Positions 8,625 through 15,918 of a DNA stretch of 47,082 bases are shown here, in pieces; position 1 is the stretch's first letter; each line of letters starts with the position of its first letter. The position numbers were made by a program, and so were the translations under genes. The notes beneath the pieces were generated by a model. The model was not told the DNA's origin. It saw nothing but the letters and a program-made list of their open reading frames with translations, and ran no database searches. The DNA lies in the NCBI GenBank assembly GCA_009768935.1, contig WESA01000019.1:1-47082 (forward strand). The letters run 5' to 3'. This stretch comes from Rectinema subterraneum (GTDB lineage Bacteria > Spirochaetota > Spirochaetia > Treponematales > Rectinemataceae).

Positions 8625-8664
8625 AAAAAGAGCGCAGCGCCGCGGCGTGTCTGCGCTCTTTTTT
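8625..8664 (+). terminator. Rho-independent terminator of the rbr-dfx-rub operon
   Basis: A 13-bp stem AAAAAGAGCGCAG with CTGCGCTCTTTTT (8625-8637 and 8651-8663) is followed by a T run. The A-flanked stem could also work on the minus strand. Confidence 0.92.
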
Positions 8665-8743
8665 GTCTGCATGAGCGCGGTTGCGAAGGCGCCCCCTGAC
8701 CATTTGCCGTTTTCTTTGTTATCTTTAGAACTACGGAGTGAGT

Positions 8744-9034
8744 ATGATTTCCCGCGAAGATTTTGTTTTCTGCATCGGATACGATGGCGACACCGCAATA
8801 GTTGACGCCAAGGCAAAGAAGGAATTCGGCCGCCTTTCGACTATGGAATTGGCCGAAAAGGGGCTGTACCGCGCTGCATTTGCTTCGGCTCTCTATTCGG
8901 AAAAACCAGAAGAGATGCAGAGCTTTATCGAATTTTTCAATAAAAAAGCCGGCACTCAATATACAGAGGCAGGCCAGCTTTCGAGGCTCTTCGGGGTTTA
9001 TCTCGAATCGGTCTCGAAGGTGAAGGCGCTGTAG
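8744..9034 (+). CDS. Small conserved-looking hypothetical protein
   Basis: I cannot assign a family. The 96-residue protein is acidic to neutral, without signal peptide, membrane segment or cysteine cluster. It begins MISREDFVFCIGYDGDTAIVD, suggesting a short beta hairpin, and continues mostly helical (ELAEKGLYRAAFASALYS and a second half of helices). ATG 8744 is preferred over an in-frame GTG six bases upstream because GGAG at 8735-8738 is at the right distance only for the ATG. It stands alone between the rubredoxin terminator and the convergent methyltransferase gene. Coding is supported by spacing and composition, not by function. Confidence 0.72.
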   Translation: MISREDFVFCIGYDGDTAIVDAKAKKEFGRLSTMELAEKGLYRAAFASALYSEKPEEMQSFIEFFNKKAGTQYTEAGQLSRLFGVYLESVSKVKAL

Positions 9035-9041
9035 GCCGCGT

Positions 9042-10286
9042 TCACACTACCTGCACAATCCTGCATTTCAGATAGCGCGACTCGTCATAACCGCTCAGGA
9101 TGGGGTGATCGAGATCCTGTGTTCGCTCTTCGAGGATGTGCAAACGCCGGTTCGAATCAAAGGCTGCGTCTGCGAGAACGGCATCGAACATCTCCGGAGA
9201 GAACCAATGCGAGCAGGAGAAGGTAACAAGTACGCCGCCCCGCTCCAGAAGGTGCATCGCGCGCAAGTTGAGCTCTTTGTAGCCGCGGCGAGCGCTTTCG
9301 AGGGCTGCGCGGTTTTTTGCAAAGGCAGGCGGATCAAGGATAATGAGGTCGAAGCGCTGCCCCATTTTTTCAAGGTCGCGCAGATAATCGAAGGCGTTGG
9401 CCTCCACAATCGTAATTCGATCGGAAACGCTGTTGAGCGCGGCATTTTTCCTGAGCAGGGCAAGTGCGTCACGCGAGCTGTCCACCGCAAGCACCGAAGC
9501 CGCCCCTGCTTTGGCTGCGAGTACAGAAAAGCCCCCCTGGTTGCAGAACATATCGAGCACGCGCGCGCCGATAGCCTTGTTTGGGCTATCCGCCCACTGT
9601 GCGCGTGAGACATACTTTGCTGCTGCCGCGCGGTTGGCCCGCTGGTCAAGGAACCAGCCTGTTTTCTGCCCACCCAGAAGATCGATTTCGAACAGCGCAC
9701 CATTTTCTTCAATAACAATGCGCTCGGGAACGGAACCCCACAGAACCCCGACCGATTCAGGCAAGCCTTCCAGCGCGCGCACAGGCGCATCGGATCGCTC
9801 AGCAATGCCATCAGGATTAAAAACAGAGCGGAGGGCTTTCAGAATTTCTGCCTTGCGCATTTCAACGCCAAGGCTCAGAAATTGTACAGAAAGCCAGAGG
9901 CCTTCAGTACCCGTGGCACCCACGAATCCGTCTACAATAAGCCCCGGCACCGAATCCGCTTCACCATAGACAAGCCGCAAGCTCAGGCGCCTTTCGATTG
10001 CAGGCTCACCAAAACAAAATTTGCGCCATTTCCAGGCCGCTTCGAACGCGCGCACAAAAAACTCTTCATCAGCTTTCTTTGCGGTCCGTGAATACACGCG
10101 CGCACGAATTTTTGAATTCGGATTGAAAAACGCGTAGCCCACGTGGAGCCCTCGCGCGTCGCGCACTTCGACCTCGCCGCCGGGCTCCGGCTCGCCCTCA
10201 ACGCGTGCGATTTCGTTGTCATAGATCCATGGGTGCCCCCGGCGGATGCGGATATCTTCTTTGGATTTGAGAATAATTGTGGCCAT
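9042..10286 (-). CDS. rlmI: Class I rRNA methyltransferase, RlmI-like (PUA domain plus SAM domain)
   Basis: This probably makes 5-methylcytosine in 23S rRNA. The 414-residue protein has an N-terminal PUA RNA-binding domain (ILKSKEDIRIRRGHPWIY), a central EEHEA-like region with LRLVYGEADSVPGLIVD, and a Rossmann methyltransferase. The SAM motif is VLDMFCNQGGFSVLA, and the catalytic-site motif is DPPAF. The cysteine of SFSCSHW (final third) is the expected nucleophile. I chose ATG 10286 because homologous sequence begins there; the upstream open frame translates an unusual pyrimidine-rich stretch. No Shine-Dalgarno sequence is visible. The exact rRNA target base is inferred. Confidence 0.88.
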   Translation of the reverse strand: MATIILKSKEDIRIRRGHPWIYDNEIARVEGEPEPGGEVEVRDARGLHVGYAFFNPNSKIRARVYSRTAKKADEEFFVRAFEAAWKWRKFCFGEPAIERRLSLRLVYGEADSVPGLIVDGFVGATGTEGLWLSVQFLSLGVEMRKAEILKALRSVFNPDGIAERSDAPVRALEGLPESVGVLWGSVPERIVIEENGALFEIDLLGGQKTGWFLDQRANRAAAAKYVSRAQWADSPNKAIGARVLDMFCNQGGFSVLAAKAGAASVLAVDSSRDALALLRKNAALNSVSDRITIVEANAFDYLRDLEKMGQRFDLIILDPPAFAKNRAALESARRGYKELNLRAMHLLERGGVLVTFSCSHWFSPEMFDAVLADAAFDSNRRLHILEERTQDLDHPILSGYDESRYLKCRIVQVV

Positions 10287-10310
10287 GGAGATACAGTAAC
10301 GGTTCCGGGC

Positions 10311-10388
10311 CGAGGGGGGCAAGGAGGGGAACGAAAGGAAGGTGAGCAAGGAAAGGAAGGCGCAGAAGGTAAAGAAAGTAAAGAAGGC
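10311..10388. repeat. Polypurine tract upstream of rlmI and the DUF134 gene
   Basis: About 80 bp of the plus strand is almost all purine, built from degenerate AAGGAAGG-like units (GGAGGGG, GAAAGGAAGG, AAGAAAGTAAAGAAGG). Nothing in it looks coding. It separates the divergent rlmI and DUF134 genes. Confidence 0.7.
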
Positions 10389-10468
10389 GCGGCTCCTACT
10401 AGACAAGCGATGCTTTAGTATTTCAATCTGATAGTACGTTTTGAAAACCATCCCCGGAGAGGTCCATT

Positions 10469-10873
10469 ATGCCAAGGCCCATGAAATACAGGATAATCAA
10501 CGGACGCCCCATTACAAACATATTCAAGCCCGCAGGGATCCCTCAGCGCGAGCTGGAGGAAGTCATTTTGACACTTGATGAACTGGAAGCGCTCCGGCTT
10601 GCGGACCTGGAGAGGAAGTATCAGGAAGACGCAGCGAAACTCATGGGCGTTTCGCGGCAGACCTTCGGCAACATTATCGCATCAGCGCGCAAAAAGGTGG
10701 CCGATGTGCTTGTCAACGGCAAGGCGCTTCGCATTGAAGGCGGATTCGTGGATATTTCCGGTGGATCTTTTGTCTGTCTCGATTGCCGGCAGGAATGGAA
10801 CATGCCTTCCGGAAGCGAAACGCCGCATAATTGCCCTCACTGCGGAAGCAGCAATATCAGGTCGCGCACCTAG
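10469..10873 (+). CDS. DUF134 (UPF0251) helix-turn-helix protein
   Basis: This 134-residue putative DNA-binding protein of the UPF0251 family has a sigma70-region-4-like HTH at residues 28-75 (LTLDELEALRLADLE, then KLMGVSRQTFGNIIASAR). A C-terminal zinc ribbon follows (CLDCRQEW near residue 103, CPHCGS near 124). Relatives are commonly encoded beside MinD/ORP-type ferredoxin-ATPase genes, as here. I infer that it regulates the cluster beginning at 11051, whose promoter overlaps a palindrome. GGAGAGG precedes the ATG. Only the family assignment is secure. Confidence 0.9.
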   Translation: MPRPMKYRIINGRPITNIFKPAGIPQRELEEVILTLDELEALRLADLERKYQEDAAKLMGVSRQTFGNIIASARKKVADVLVNGKALRIEGGFVDISGGSFVCLDCRQEWNMPSGSETPHNCPHCGSSNIRSRT

Positions 10874-10942
10874 TGCCCAGATAAACTGTTATTCAATACT
10901 CAATTTGAGGAGTCCCCGCAGCCATAACGCCCTCTTTGGCAT

Positions 10943-10971
10943 TTGACAGGACCATTGTATAGTGATATTAT
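10943..10971 (+). promoter_or_regulatory. Promoter of the ferredoxin/MinD-ATPase operon
   Basis: A perfect -35 TTGACA (10943-10948), a 17-bp spacer and TATTAT (10966-10971) predict a start near 10978, 73 nt before the ferredoxin ATG. It is one of the strongest consensus promoters in the window. Confidence 0.85.
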
Positions 10972-10987
10972 TGGCATATGCTAATAA
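10968..10987. promoter_or_regulatory. Candidate operator: 20-bp near-perfect palindrome over the -10/+1
   Basis: TTATTGGCATATGCTAATAA differs from its reverse complement only at one symmetric pair. It overlaps the -10 box and the predicted start, where a bound repressor would block transcription. A further 12-bp palindrome, GAAATGCATTTC, is at 11012-11023. DUF134 as the binding protein is inference. Confidence 0.6.
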
Positions 10988-11050
10988 CTAAGCTCTCTGC
11001 TGCTGTCGTTGGAAATGCATTTCTGCTGGATTCAGTAGAAGGAGGTGAGA

Positions 11051-11347
11051 ATGCCATGGGTTGATGCTTCGAAATGTTCGGGTTGTGGCATTTGTGTGCC
11101 AAAATGCCCTGTCGACGCAATTGCCATGAATTCAGAGAATGTTGCAGTGATCGATAATGCCAAATGTACCTATTGTGGCATTTGCTTCGATGTTTGTCCC
11201 CGCCAGGCCATACGGCCGAATTCGGAAAATCCTGCGATGCGCGGGCAAGGCATGGGGCGAGGCCTAGGTCGAAGCATGGGCGGCGGTGGTTTGGGCAGAG
11301 GGCAAGGGCATGGGAGAGGTCTTGGCGGCGGAAGAGGCGGGAGGTAG
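11051..11347 (+). CDS. 2[4Fe-4S] ferredoxin with glycine-rich tail
   Basis: This 98-residue protein begins with a bacterial ferredoxin domain binding two [4Fe-4S] clusters (CSGCGICVPKCP from residue 9 and CTYCGICFDVCP near 38). From residue 60 it turns into a low-complexity tail of Gly, Arg and Met repeats (GMGRGLGR, GQGHGRGLGGG). Similar tails occur in small proteins of MinD/NifB-like iron-sulfur clusters. AAGGAGGTG just upstream favours ATG 11051 over the in-frame GTG at 11045. It is the first gene of a five-gene operon, probably supplying electrons or clusters to the ATPases downstream. Confidence 0.92.
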   Translation: MPWVDASKCSGCGICVPKCPVDAIAMNSENVAVIDNAKCTYCGICFDVCPRQAIRPNSENPAMRGQGMGRGLGRSMGGGGLGRGQGHGRGLGGGRGGR

Positions 11348-11350
11348 CCC

Positions 11351-12289
11351 ATGTATGCGTACGGCCCGGTTCCATCGCGCAGGTTAGGCCGATCAGTCGG
11401 TGTAAGTCCGATTCCCGAAAAAACATGCAGCTACTCGTGCGTGTATTGCCAGCTGGGCCGCACAAAAACCCTGACAACAAAGCGGCATAGTTTCTTCCCA
11501 AAAGAAGCTGTGTTTGCCGATATCGAAAAAGTGGTGCGCGCGAATGAAGGCAAGATCGATTATATAACCTTTGTCGGAGATGGCGAGCCTACTTTGAGTC
11601 TTGACCTCGGAGCTCTAATTCACGAATGCAAACAGAACTTTCCTTATAAAGTGGCAGTGATCACGAATGGCTCGCTCTTGTGGATGGAAGATGTGCGGCA
11701 GGATCTGCGCGAAGCCGATGTGGTCAATATCACCATGGCAACGAGCGATCCGGACACCTTCAAGGGTATGCACCGGCCGCACGGTAGTCTTCGGTTTGAA
11801 CAGGTCTGGCAAGGCATCCAACAGTTTGCCGCAGAGTTCAAAGGGCAGATCTGGGCTGAAATCATGCTCGTCGATATGGTCAATACGGATACCGAAGCCA
11901 TGAAAAGCTTGAAGACCCTCATCGACAGTGTCCATCCGGAGCGAACCTATGTGATGGCTCCCACAAGGCCTCCTGCCGAGCCATGGGTACACATGCCGCG
12001 ACCGGAAACTATACTCGAGGCCCTTGCGCTGTTCGGCGGAGAAAATGTGACGCAGCTTGAAGAAGGCAGTTTTGGGCTAGATGAATTTCATAGCGCTGTA
12101 GAAGCTATCTCTGAAATCTGCAGGCGCCACCCTCTGAGGATTGCCCAAGCACGAACGATCGAAGCATACTTCGCACAGCGAACGCTCGACCGGCTAATCG
12201 CGAGCGGAAAATTCAAAATTATCAGCTATCAAAACCGCAAATATGTGCTTCCGTCCGAATTTGTCTTTGGGAAGCAGGAACAATCATAG
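11351..12289 (+). CDS. Radical SAM protein of the ORP/MinD cluster
   Basis: This 312-residue protein carries the radical-SAM signature CSYSCVYC at residues 26-33, expected to bind a [4Fe-4S] cluster that cleaves S-adenosylmethionine. FVGDGEPTL near residue 76 is the GGE-like motif of the barrel. The C-terminal region (residues 230-312) looks like a small winged-helix domain (IEAYFAQRTLDRLIASGKFKII). It starts 3 bp after the ferredoxin stop. Such proteins recur beside MinD-ferredoxin ATPases of anaerobes, but I know of no demonstrated substrate. Confidence 0.88.
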   Translation: MYAYGPVPSRRLGRSVGVSPIPEKTCSYSCVYCQLGRTKTLTTKRHSFFPKEAVFADIEKVVRANEGKIDYITFVGDGEPTLSLDLGALIHECKQNFPYKVAVITNGSLLWMEDVRQDLREADVVNITMATSDPDTFKGMHRPHGSLRFEQVWQGIQQFAAEFKGQIWAEIMLVDMVNTDTEAMKSLKTLIDSVHPERTYVMAPTRPPAEPWVHMPRPETILEALALFGGENVTQLEEGSFGLDEFHSAVEAISEICRRHPLRIAQARTIEAYFAQRTLDRLIASGKFKIISYQNRKYVLPSEFVFGKQEQS

Positions 12290-12311
12290 AGCGAGCGAAA
12301 GGAACCTAATC

Positions 12312-13190
12312 TTGACAGTCACTATCATGAGCGGCAAGGGCGGCGTTGGCAAGACAACGGTGGCCGTCTCGTTTGCGACACAACTCGCCAGGCGTGGTGA
12401 GAAAGTGCTTCTTGCTGACCTCGATGTCGAAGAGCCGAATGCGGGCCTTTTCCTGCAAAAACAGCGTAAGGATTCGGTCGATGCAGTTGTGTACAGGCCG
12501 AAATGGAGGGAGGACCTCTGCATTTTTTGCGGTAAATGCCAAGGCTTCTGCAAATTCAACGCAATCGCAGCACTCCCGAAGTACATTATTGTATTTCCGG
12601 AACTGTGCCACAGCTGTTATGCGTGCTCGGACCTTTGCCCTGCCTCCGCGCTTTCCATGGTACCGGCAAAAATCGGCCAGATTCAACAATATTCCGTCAA
12701 CGAGAATCTTGTTTTTATTGAAGGACGCCTCGATATCGGCCAGGAAATCGCCTCAACCCTCGTGAGACAGACCCGCGACAAGGCCTTGCGAGAAGCGCAG
12801 ACCGCAGGCATTCAATGGCTTGTTTTCGACGCAGCGCCTGGAACCGCCTGTGCCTCTCGCGAAGCAATGATCAAATCCGACGCGGTCATTCTCGTGACAG
12901 AGCCAACCCCGTTCGGCCTGCATGATATGAGCCTTGCATACCAGCTTGCAAAAGCGAGCCGCAAACCCTGCGCCCTTGTGATCAATAAAGACAGCCCCGG
13001 GTATGCAGGCATCGAGAAATTTGCGAATGAGGAGAAGGTGCCCATCATCGCTCGGATACCTTACAACTCTAGACTTGCGCAGTCGTATTCTGAAGGCAAC
13101 ATTCCGGTAGGCGCATTCCCGGCGCTCGAACACGCGCTCTCCAGGATTGCATCATGGCTTTTAAAGGTCAGAGCAGGAGGCCAGCCATGA
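12312..13190 (+). CDS. MinD/Mrp-like ATPase with inserted ferredoxin domain (first copy)
   Basis: This 292-residue P-loop ATPase has a deviant Walker A motif, MSGKGGVGKTT, near residue 6. Two [4Fe-4S] motifs are inserted after the first third (CIFCGKCQGFCKF and CHSCYACSDLCP), and the Walker-B-like FDAAPGT lies near residue 175. Members belong to ORP-type complexes of sulfate reducers and other anaerobes. I chose TTG 12312 because AAAGGA (12298-12303) is correctly spaced and the protein then begins LTVTIMSGKGG; the next ATG falls inside the first strand of the fold. Its stop overlaps the start of the second copy (ATGA). Confidence 0.88.
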   Translation: MTVTIMSGKGGVGKTTVAVSFATQLARRGEKVLLADLDVEEPNAGLFLQKQRKDSVDAVVYRPKWREDLCIFCGKCQGFCKFNAIAALPKYIIVFPELCHSCYACSDLCPASALSMVPAKIGQIQQYSVNENLVFIEGRLDIGQEIASTLVRQTRDKALREAQTAGIQWLVFDAAPGTACASREAMIKSDAVILVTEPTPFGLHDMSLAYQLAKASRKPCALVINKDSPGYAGIEKFANEEKVPIIARIPYNSRLAQSYSEGNIPVGAFPALEHALSRIASWLLKVRAGGQP

Positions 13191-14074
13191 TACGTATCGC
13201 GATACTCTCCGGAAAAGGCGGGACAGGGAAGACTTCCGTTGCGGCTTCGTTCGGTTATCTTGCCGGCAAACGCGCGGTGCTCTGCGACTGTGATGTGGAC
13301 GCATCGAATCTTGCTCTTGTAGCAGGCGCACAGAATATTCAGAGCCGGGAATATTCGGGCGGAATGGTTGCTGTCATTGATCCGGAAGCCTGCATTGGCT
13401 GTGGTGCCTGTGCGAGAGTGTGTCGTTTTGATGCCATCGAAAAGGCGGGTCCGAAATATCGAATCGAAGCAGCTTCGTGCGAAGGATGCGGCTATTGCCC
13501 ACGCGTATGTGCTTTCAATGCAATTTCCATGGTCGAGCGCAAAAGCGGCGACATTTTCACTGGCCAAAGCAGATTTGATAGCGCAATTGTCTATGCCGAG
13601 CTGTCCATCGGCGCTGAGAATTCAGGTAAGCTTTCGACGCAGGTGCGCCGCCTCGCCGATGAAATCGCGGAAGAAAAGGGCGCCGAAGTGATTATCATCG
13701 ACGGCCCACCGGGTGTCAGCTGCCCTGCAATCGCCGCTGCGACAGGCACCAATTACATTCTGTTCGTGTCAGAGCCCACGCGTTCCGGTGTCTCCGACCT
13801 GGAGCGCGCCATGGAAATGGCCAGAAAGCTGAAAATCCCTGGGGGTGTACTTGTCAATCGTGCTGATATCAATGAAGTGCTGAGCAGAAAAATCGAAGCA
13901 ATAACGATGCAGACCGGCAATGATTTCTGGGGCGCAATTCCTCTCTCCTCTGATTTTGTGCGCGCTGTGCGTAATGGCAAAACAGTGCTAGAAGAAACTG
14001 ACGACGAGCGCATAACCTCAGCCTTAACACAGACATGGCGCTCGATATTGGAACGATTTCAGAAATGGCAATAA
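13187..14074 (+). CDS. MinD/Mrp-like ATPase with inserted ferredoxin domain (second copy)
   Basis: This paralogue of the preceding gene has 295 residues. It shows Walker A LSGKGGTGKTS near residue 8, ferredoxin motifs CIGCGACARVC and CEGCGYCPRVC around residues 76-115, and IIIDGPPGV as the Walker-B-like strand. In known clusters the two ATPases are encoded as a pair and probably heterodimerise. ATG 13187 overlaps the TGA of the first copy, indicating coupled translation and equal amounts. Whether the pair assembles iron-sulfur or metal clusters, or positions a cell-division complex, cannot be told from sequence. Confidence 0.9.
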   Translation: MIRIAILSGKGGTGKTSVAASFGYLAGKRAVLCDCDVDASNLALVAGAQNIQSREYSGGMVAVIDPEACIGCGACARVCRFDAIEKAGPKYRIEAASCEGCGYCPRVCAFNAISMVERKSGDIFTGQSRFDSAIVYAELSIGAENSGKLSTQVRRLADEIAEEKGAEVIIIDGPPGVSCPAIAAATGTNYILFVSEPTRSGVSDLERAMEMARKLKIPGGVLVNRADINEVLSRKIEAITMQTGNDFWGAIPLSSDFVRAVRNGKTVLEETDDERITSALTQTWRSILERFQKWQ

Positions 14075-14082
14075 CGGCAATT

Positions 14083-14451
14083 ATGACTAAAACAACTATG
14101 GGGGGCAAATTGAAGATCATATTCAGCGCAAGCGAAAACAAAGGCAAGGATTCGTTCCTCGATGACCGCTTTGGCAGAGCCGCGGGTTTTGTGGTATACG
14201 AAGAAGAAACAGACCAATGGTCATGGATCGACAACGCGAGCAATGTCAACGCGGCAGGCGGAGCAGGCGTTCAGGCTGGCCAGGCGGTGGTGAATTCAGG
14301 CGCAACGGTCTATATCGGCGCCCAGCTCGGCCCCAAAGCCATGGCTGTTCTTGCAAGAAGCACGATGAAGCTCTTTGCAGGCGTCCCCGGCAAGACCGCC
14401 CGGGAAAATTATGAGCTATTCAAGGCCGGGAAACTCGAAAAAATAGAATAG
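14083..14451 (+). CDS. NifX/NifB-like (dinitrogenase Fe-Mo cofactor) domain protein
   Basis: This is a small single-domain protein of the dinitrogenase iron-molybdenum cofactor family, the family of the ORP orange protein and NifX. It contains KIIFSASENKGKDSFLDDRFGRAAGFVVY, then AGVQAGQAVVNSGATVYIGAQLGPKA, typical of the ribonuclease-H-like metal-cluster-binding fold. No cysteine is present, so cluster binding would need other residues. The start is uncertain: ATG 14083, ATG 14098 or TTG 14110 are all possible and none has a good ribosome-binding site; 14083 lies just after the ATPase stop. It ends the operon. Confidence 0.82.
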   Translation: MTKTTMGGKLKIIFSASENKGKDSFLDDRFGRAAGFVVYEEETDQWSWIDNASNVNAAGGAGVQAGQAVVNSGATVYIGAQLGPKAMAVLARSTMKLFAGVPGKTARENYELFKAGKLEKIE

Positions 14452-14473
14452 CAACCTAGTAAGCGTCATGCTA

Positions 14474-14502
14474 TTGAACCTGCCCGCCCCCTCGTATACC
14501 AT
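14474..14502 (+). promoter_or_regulatory. Candidate promoter of the radA operon
   Basis: TTGAAC (14474-14479), a 17-bp spacer and TACCAT (14497-14502) place +1 near 14509, three bases before the radA ATG at 14512. No ribosome-binding site is visible, consistent with a leaderless mRNA. Confidence 0.5.
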
Positions 14503-14511
14503 ACACTGAGC

Positions 14512-15918
14512 ATGAAAAAGCCATCGATCATTTTTCGCTGTTCGGCGTGCGGCCATGAGGAGCCGAAATGGCTCGGGCGCTGTCCGGAATGCGGGCAGTG
14601 GAACACAATGCTTGAAGCAAAAACTGCAGGCCGCTTCGAAAAAGACAGTTCTGCATTTTCTCTGCCGCTTGAGTCGGTGAATCCTGCGCTTGGCACGAGA
14701 GTATCTTCGGGAATTTCCGAGCTCGATCGGGTACTGGGCGGCGGATTCATGCGCGGCTCGGCCATTCTTATAGGCGGCGAGCCGGGCATCGGCAAGAGCA
14801 CGCTGCTTCTGGAAGCAAGCGCAAAGCTCGGCGCAAAGGGCAAGGCGCTCTACATTTCGGGCGAGGAATCGGCGGCGCAGATTCGCCTGCGAGCCGAGCG
14901 CATAGGGGCGCTTTCGAAACAGATCGAGATTTTCTGTGGGAATGACCTGCACGCGTGTCTGTCGGTTATGGATTCGGTGCATCCTTTGCTCACGGTGGTC
15001 GATTCGATCCAGACCATCCATTCGCCGGAGGCGGGGGCGGTTCCTGGCACGCCGAACCAGATCAAATTCTGCACGCAGGAGCTTGTGGAGTGGGCGAAGA
15101 GCCATGATTCGATAGTAGTGCTTGTAGCCCATGTCACGAAGGACGGGATGATTGCCGGTCCGAAAGCAGCCGAGCATCTTGTCGATGCCGTGATCAGTTT
15201 CGAGCAGGCCGAGAATGCCCTGCGGGTGCTGCGGACGAGCAAGAATCGCTTCGGCTCTTCGGATGAGCTCGGGTTTTTTCTCATGGGCGGGGAGGGACTC
15301 GCTGAATTGCCCGATCCATCAGGCATTTTCATGGTGCGAAGGGAAGGCCATCTGCCGGCGGGCATTGCGGTGGCGATTGTGCATGAAGGCTCTCGGATTT
15401 TGCTCGCCGAAGTGCAGGCGCTCACGATTCCATCGAAATCGGGCATCATGCGGGTCTATTCGGACCGGATCGACCCGCTGCGCGTATCGCGCATCGCGGC
15501 GGTGCTTGAAAAGCAGACGCGGCTCGATTTTTCGAGCCAGGAAATCTATGTGAACGTGGCGGGGGGCTTGCGGCTTACCGAGCCAGCGGTCGATTTGCCG
15601 CTTGCCTGTGCGCTGTATTCCGCGCGGACAGGGCAAGCGCTTCCTCTAGGCTCGGCGATTGCGGGAGAGCTTTCGCTTGCAGGGGAAGTCCGGCCAGTCC
15701 GCTCGATGGACAGGCGCGCGAAGTCAGCAAGCCAGCTCGGGTTTGAGCGGATTATCGGCCCTGGCGTGCTGCTTCCCGGCGAAGGGCTCTCAAAAGGTAC
15801 GCTTTCTGATCAGGCAGCACGCGCTGCCCAGCATGCTTCTCAATCTTTCCGCTGGACGCGTGCTTCTTCTCTCAAGGATACGCTCCGCCTGCTCTGGAAC
15901 CAGGAGAATCGAACATGA
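14512..15918 (+). CDS. radA: DNA repair protein RadA (Sms)
   Basis: This RecA-family ATPase drives branch migration of recombination intermediates. The 468-residue protein has an N-terminal zinc finger (Cys10, Cys13, Cys24, Cys27), Walker A GGEPGIGKST at 88-97, and the RadA-specific KNRFG motif at 244-248. A Lon-protease-like C-terminal domain follows from about residue 290 (IYVNVAGGLRLTEPAVDL). Length and all motifs are normal. The TGA overlaps the malQ start (ATGA), so radA heads a three-gene operon of unrelated functions. Confidence 0.96.
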   Translation: MKKPSIIFRCSACGHEEPKWLGRCPECGQWNTMLEAKTAGRFEKDSSAFSLPLESVNPALGTRVSSGISELDRVLGGGFMRGSAILIGGEPGIGKSTLLLEASAKLGAKGKALYISGEESAAQIRLRAERIGALSKQIEIFCGNDLHACLSVMDSVHPLLTVVDSIQTIHSPEAGAVPGTPNQIKFCTQELVEWAKSHDSIVVLVAHVTKDGMIAGPKAAEHLVDAVISFEQAENALRVLRTSKNRFGSSDELGFFLMGGEGLAELPDPSGIFMVRREGHLPAGIAVAIVHEGSRILLAEVQALTIPSKSGIMRVYSDRIDPLRVSRIAAVLEKQTRLDFSSQEIYVNVAGGLRLTEPAVDLPLACALYSARTGQALPLGSAIAGELSLAGEVRPVRSMDRRAKSASQLGFERIIGPGVLLPGEGLSKGTLSDQAARAAQHASQSFRWTRASSLKDTLRLLWNQENRT

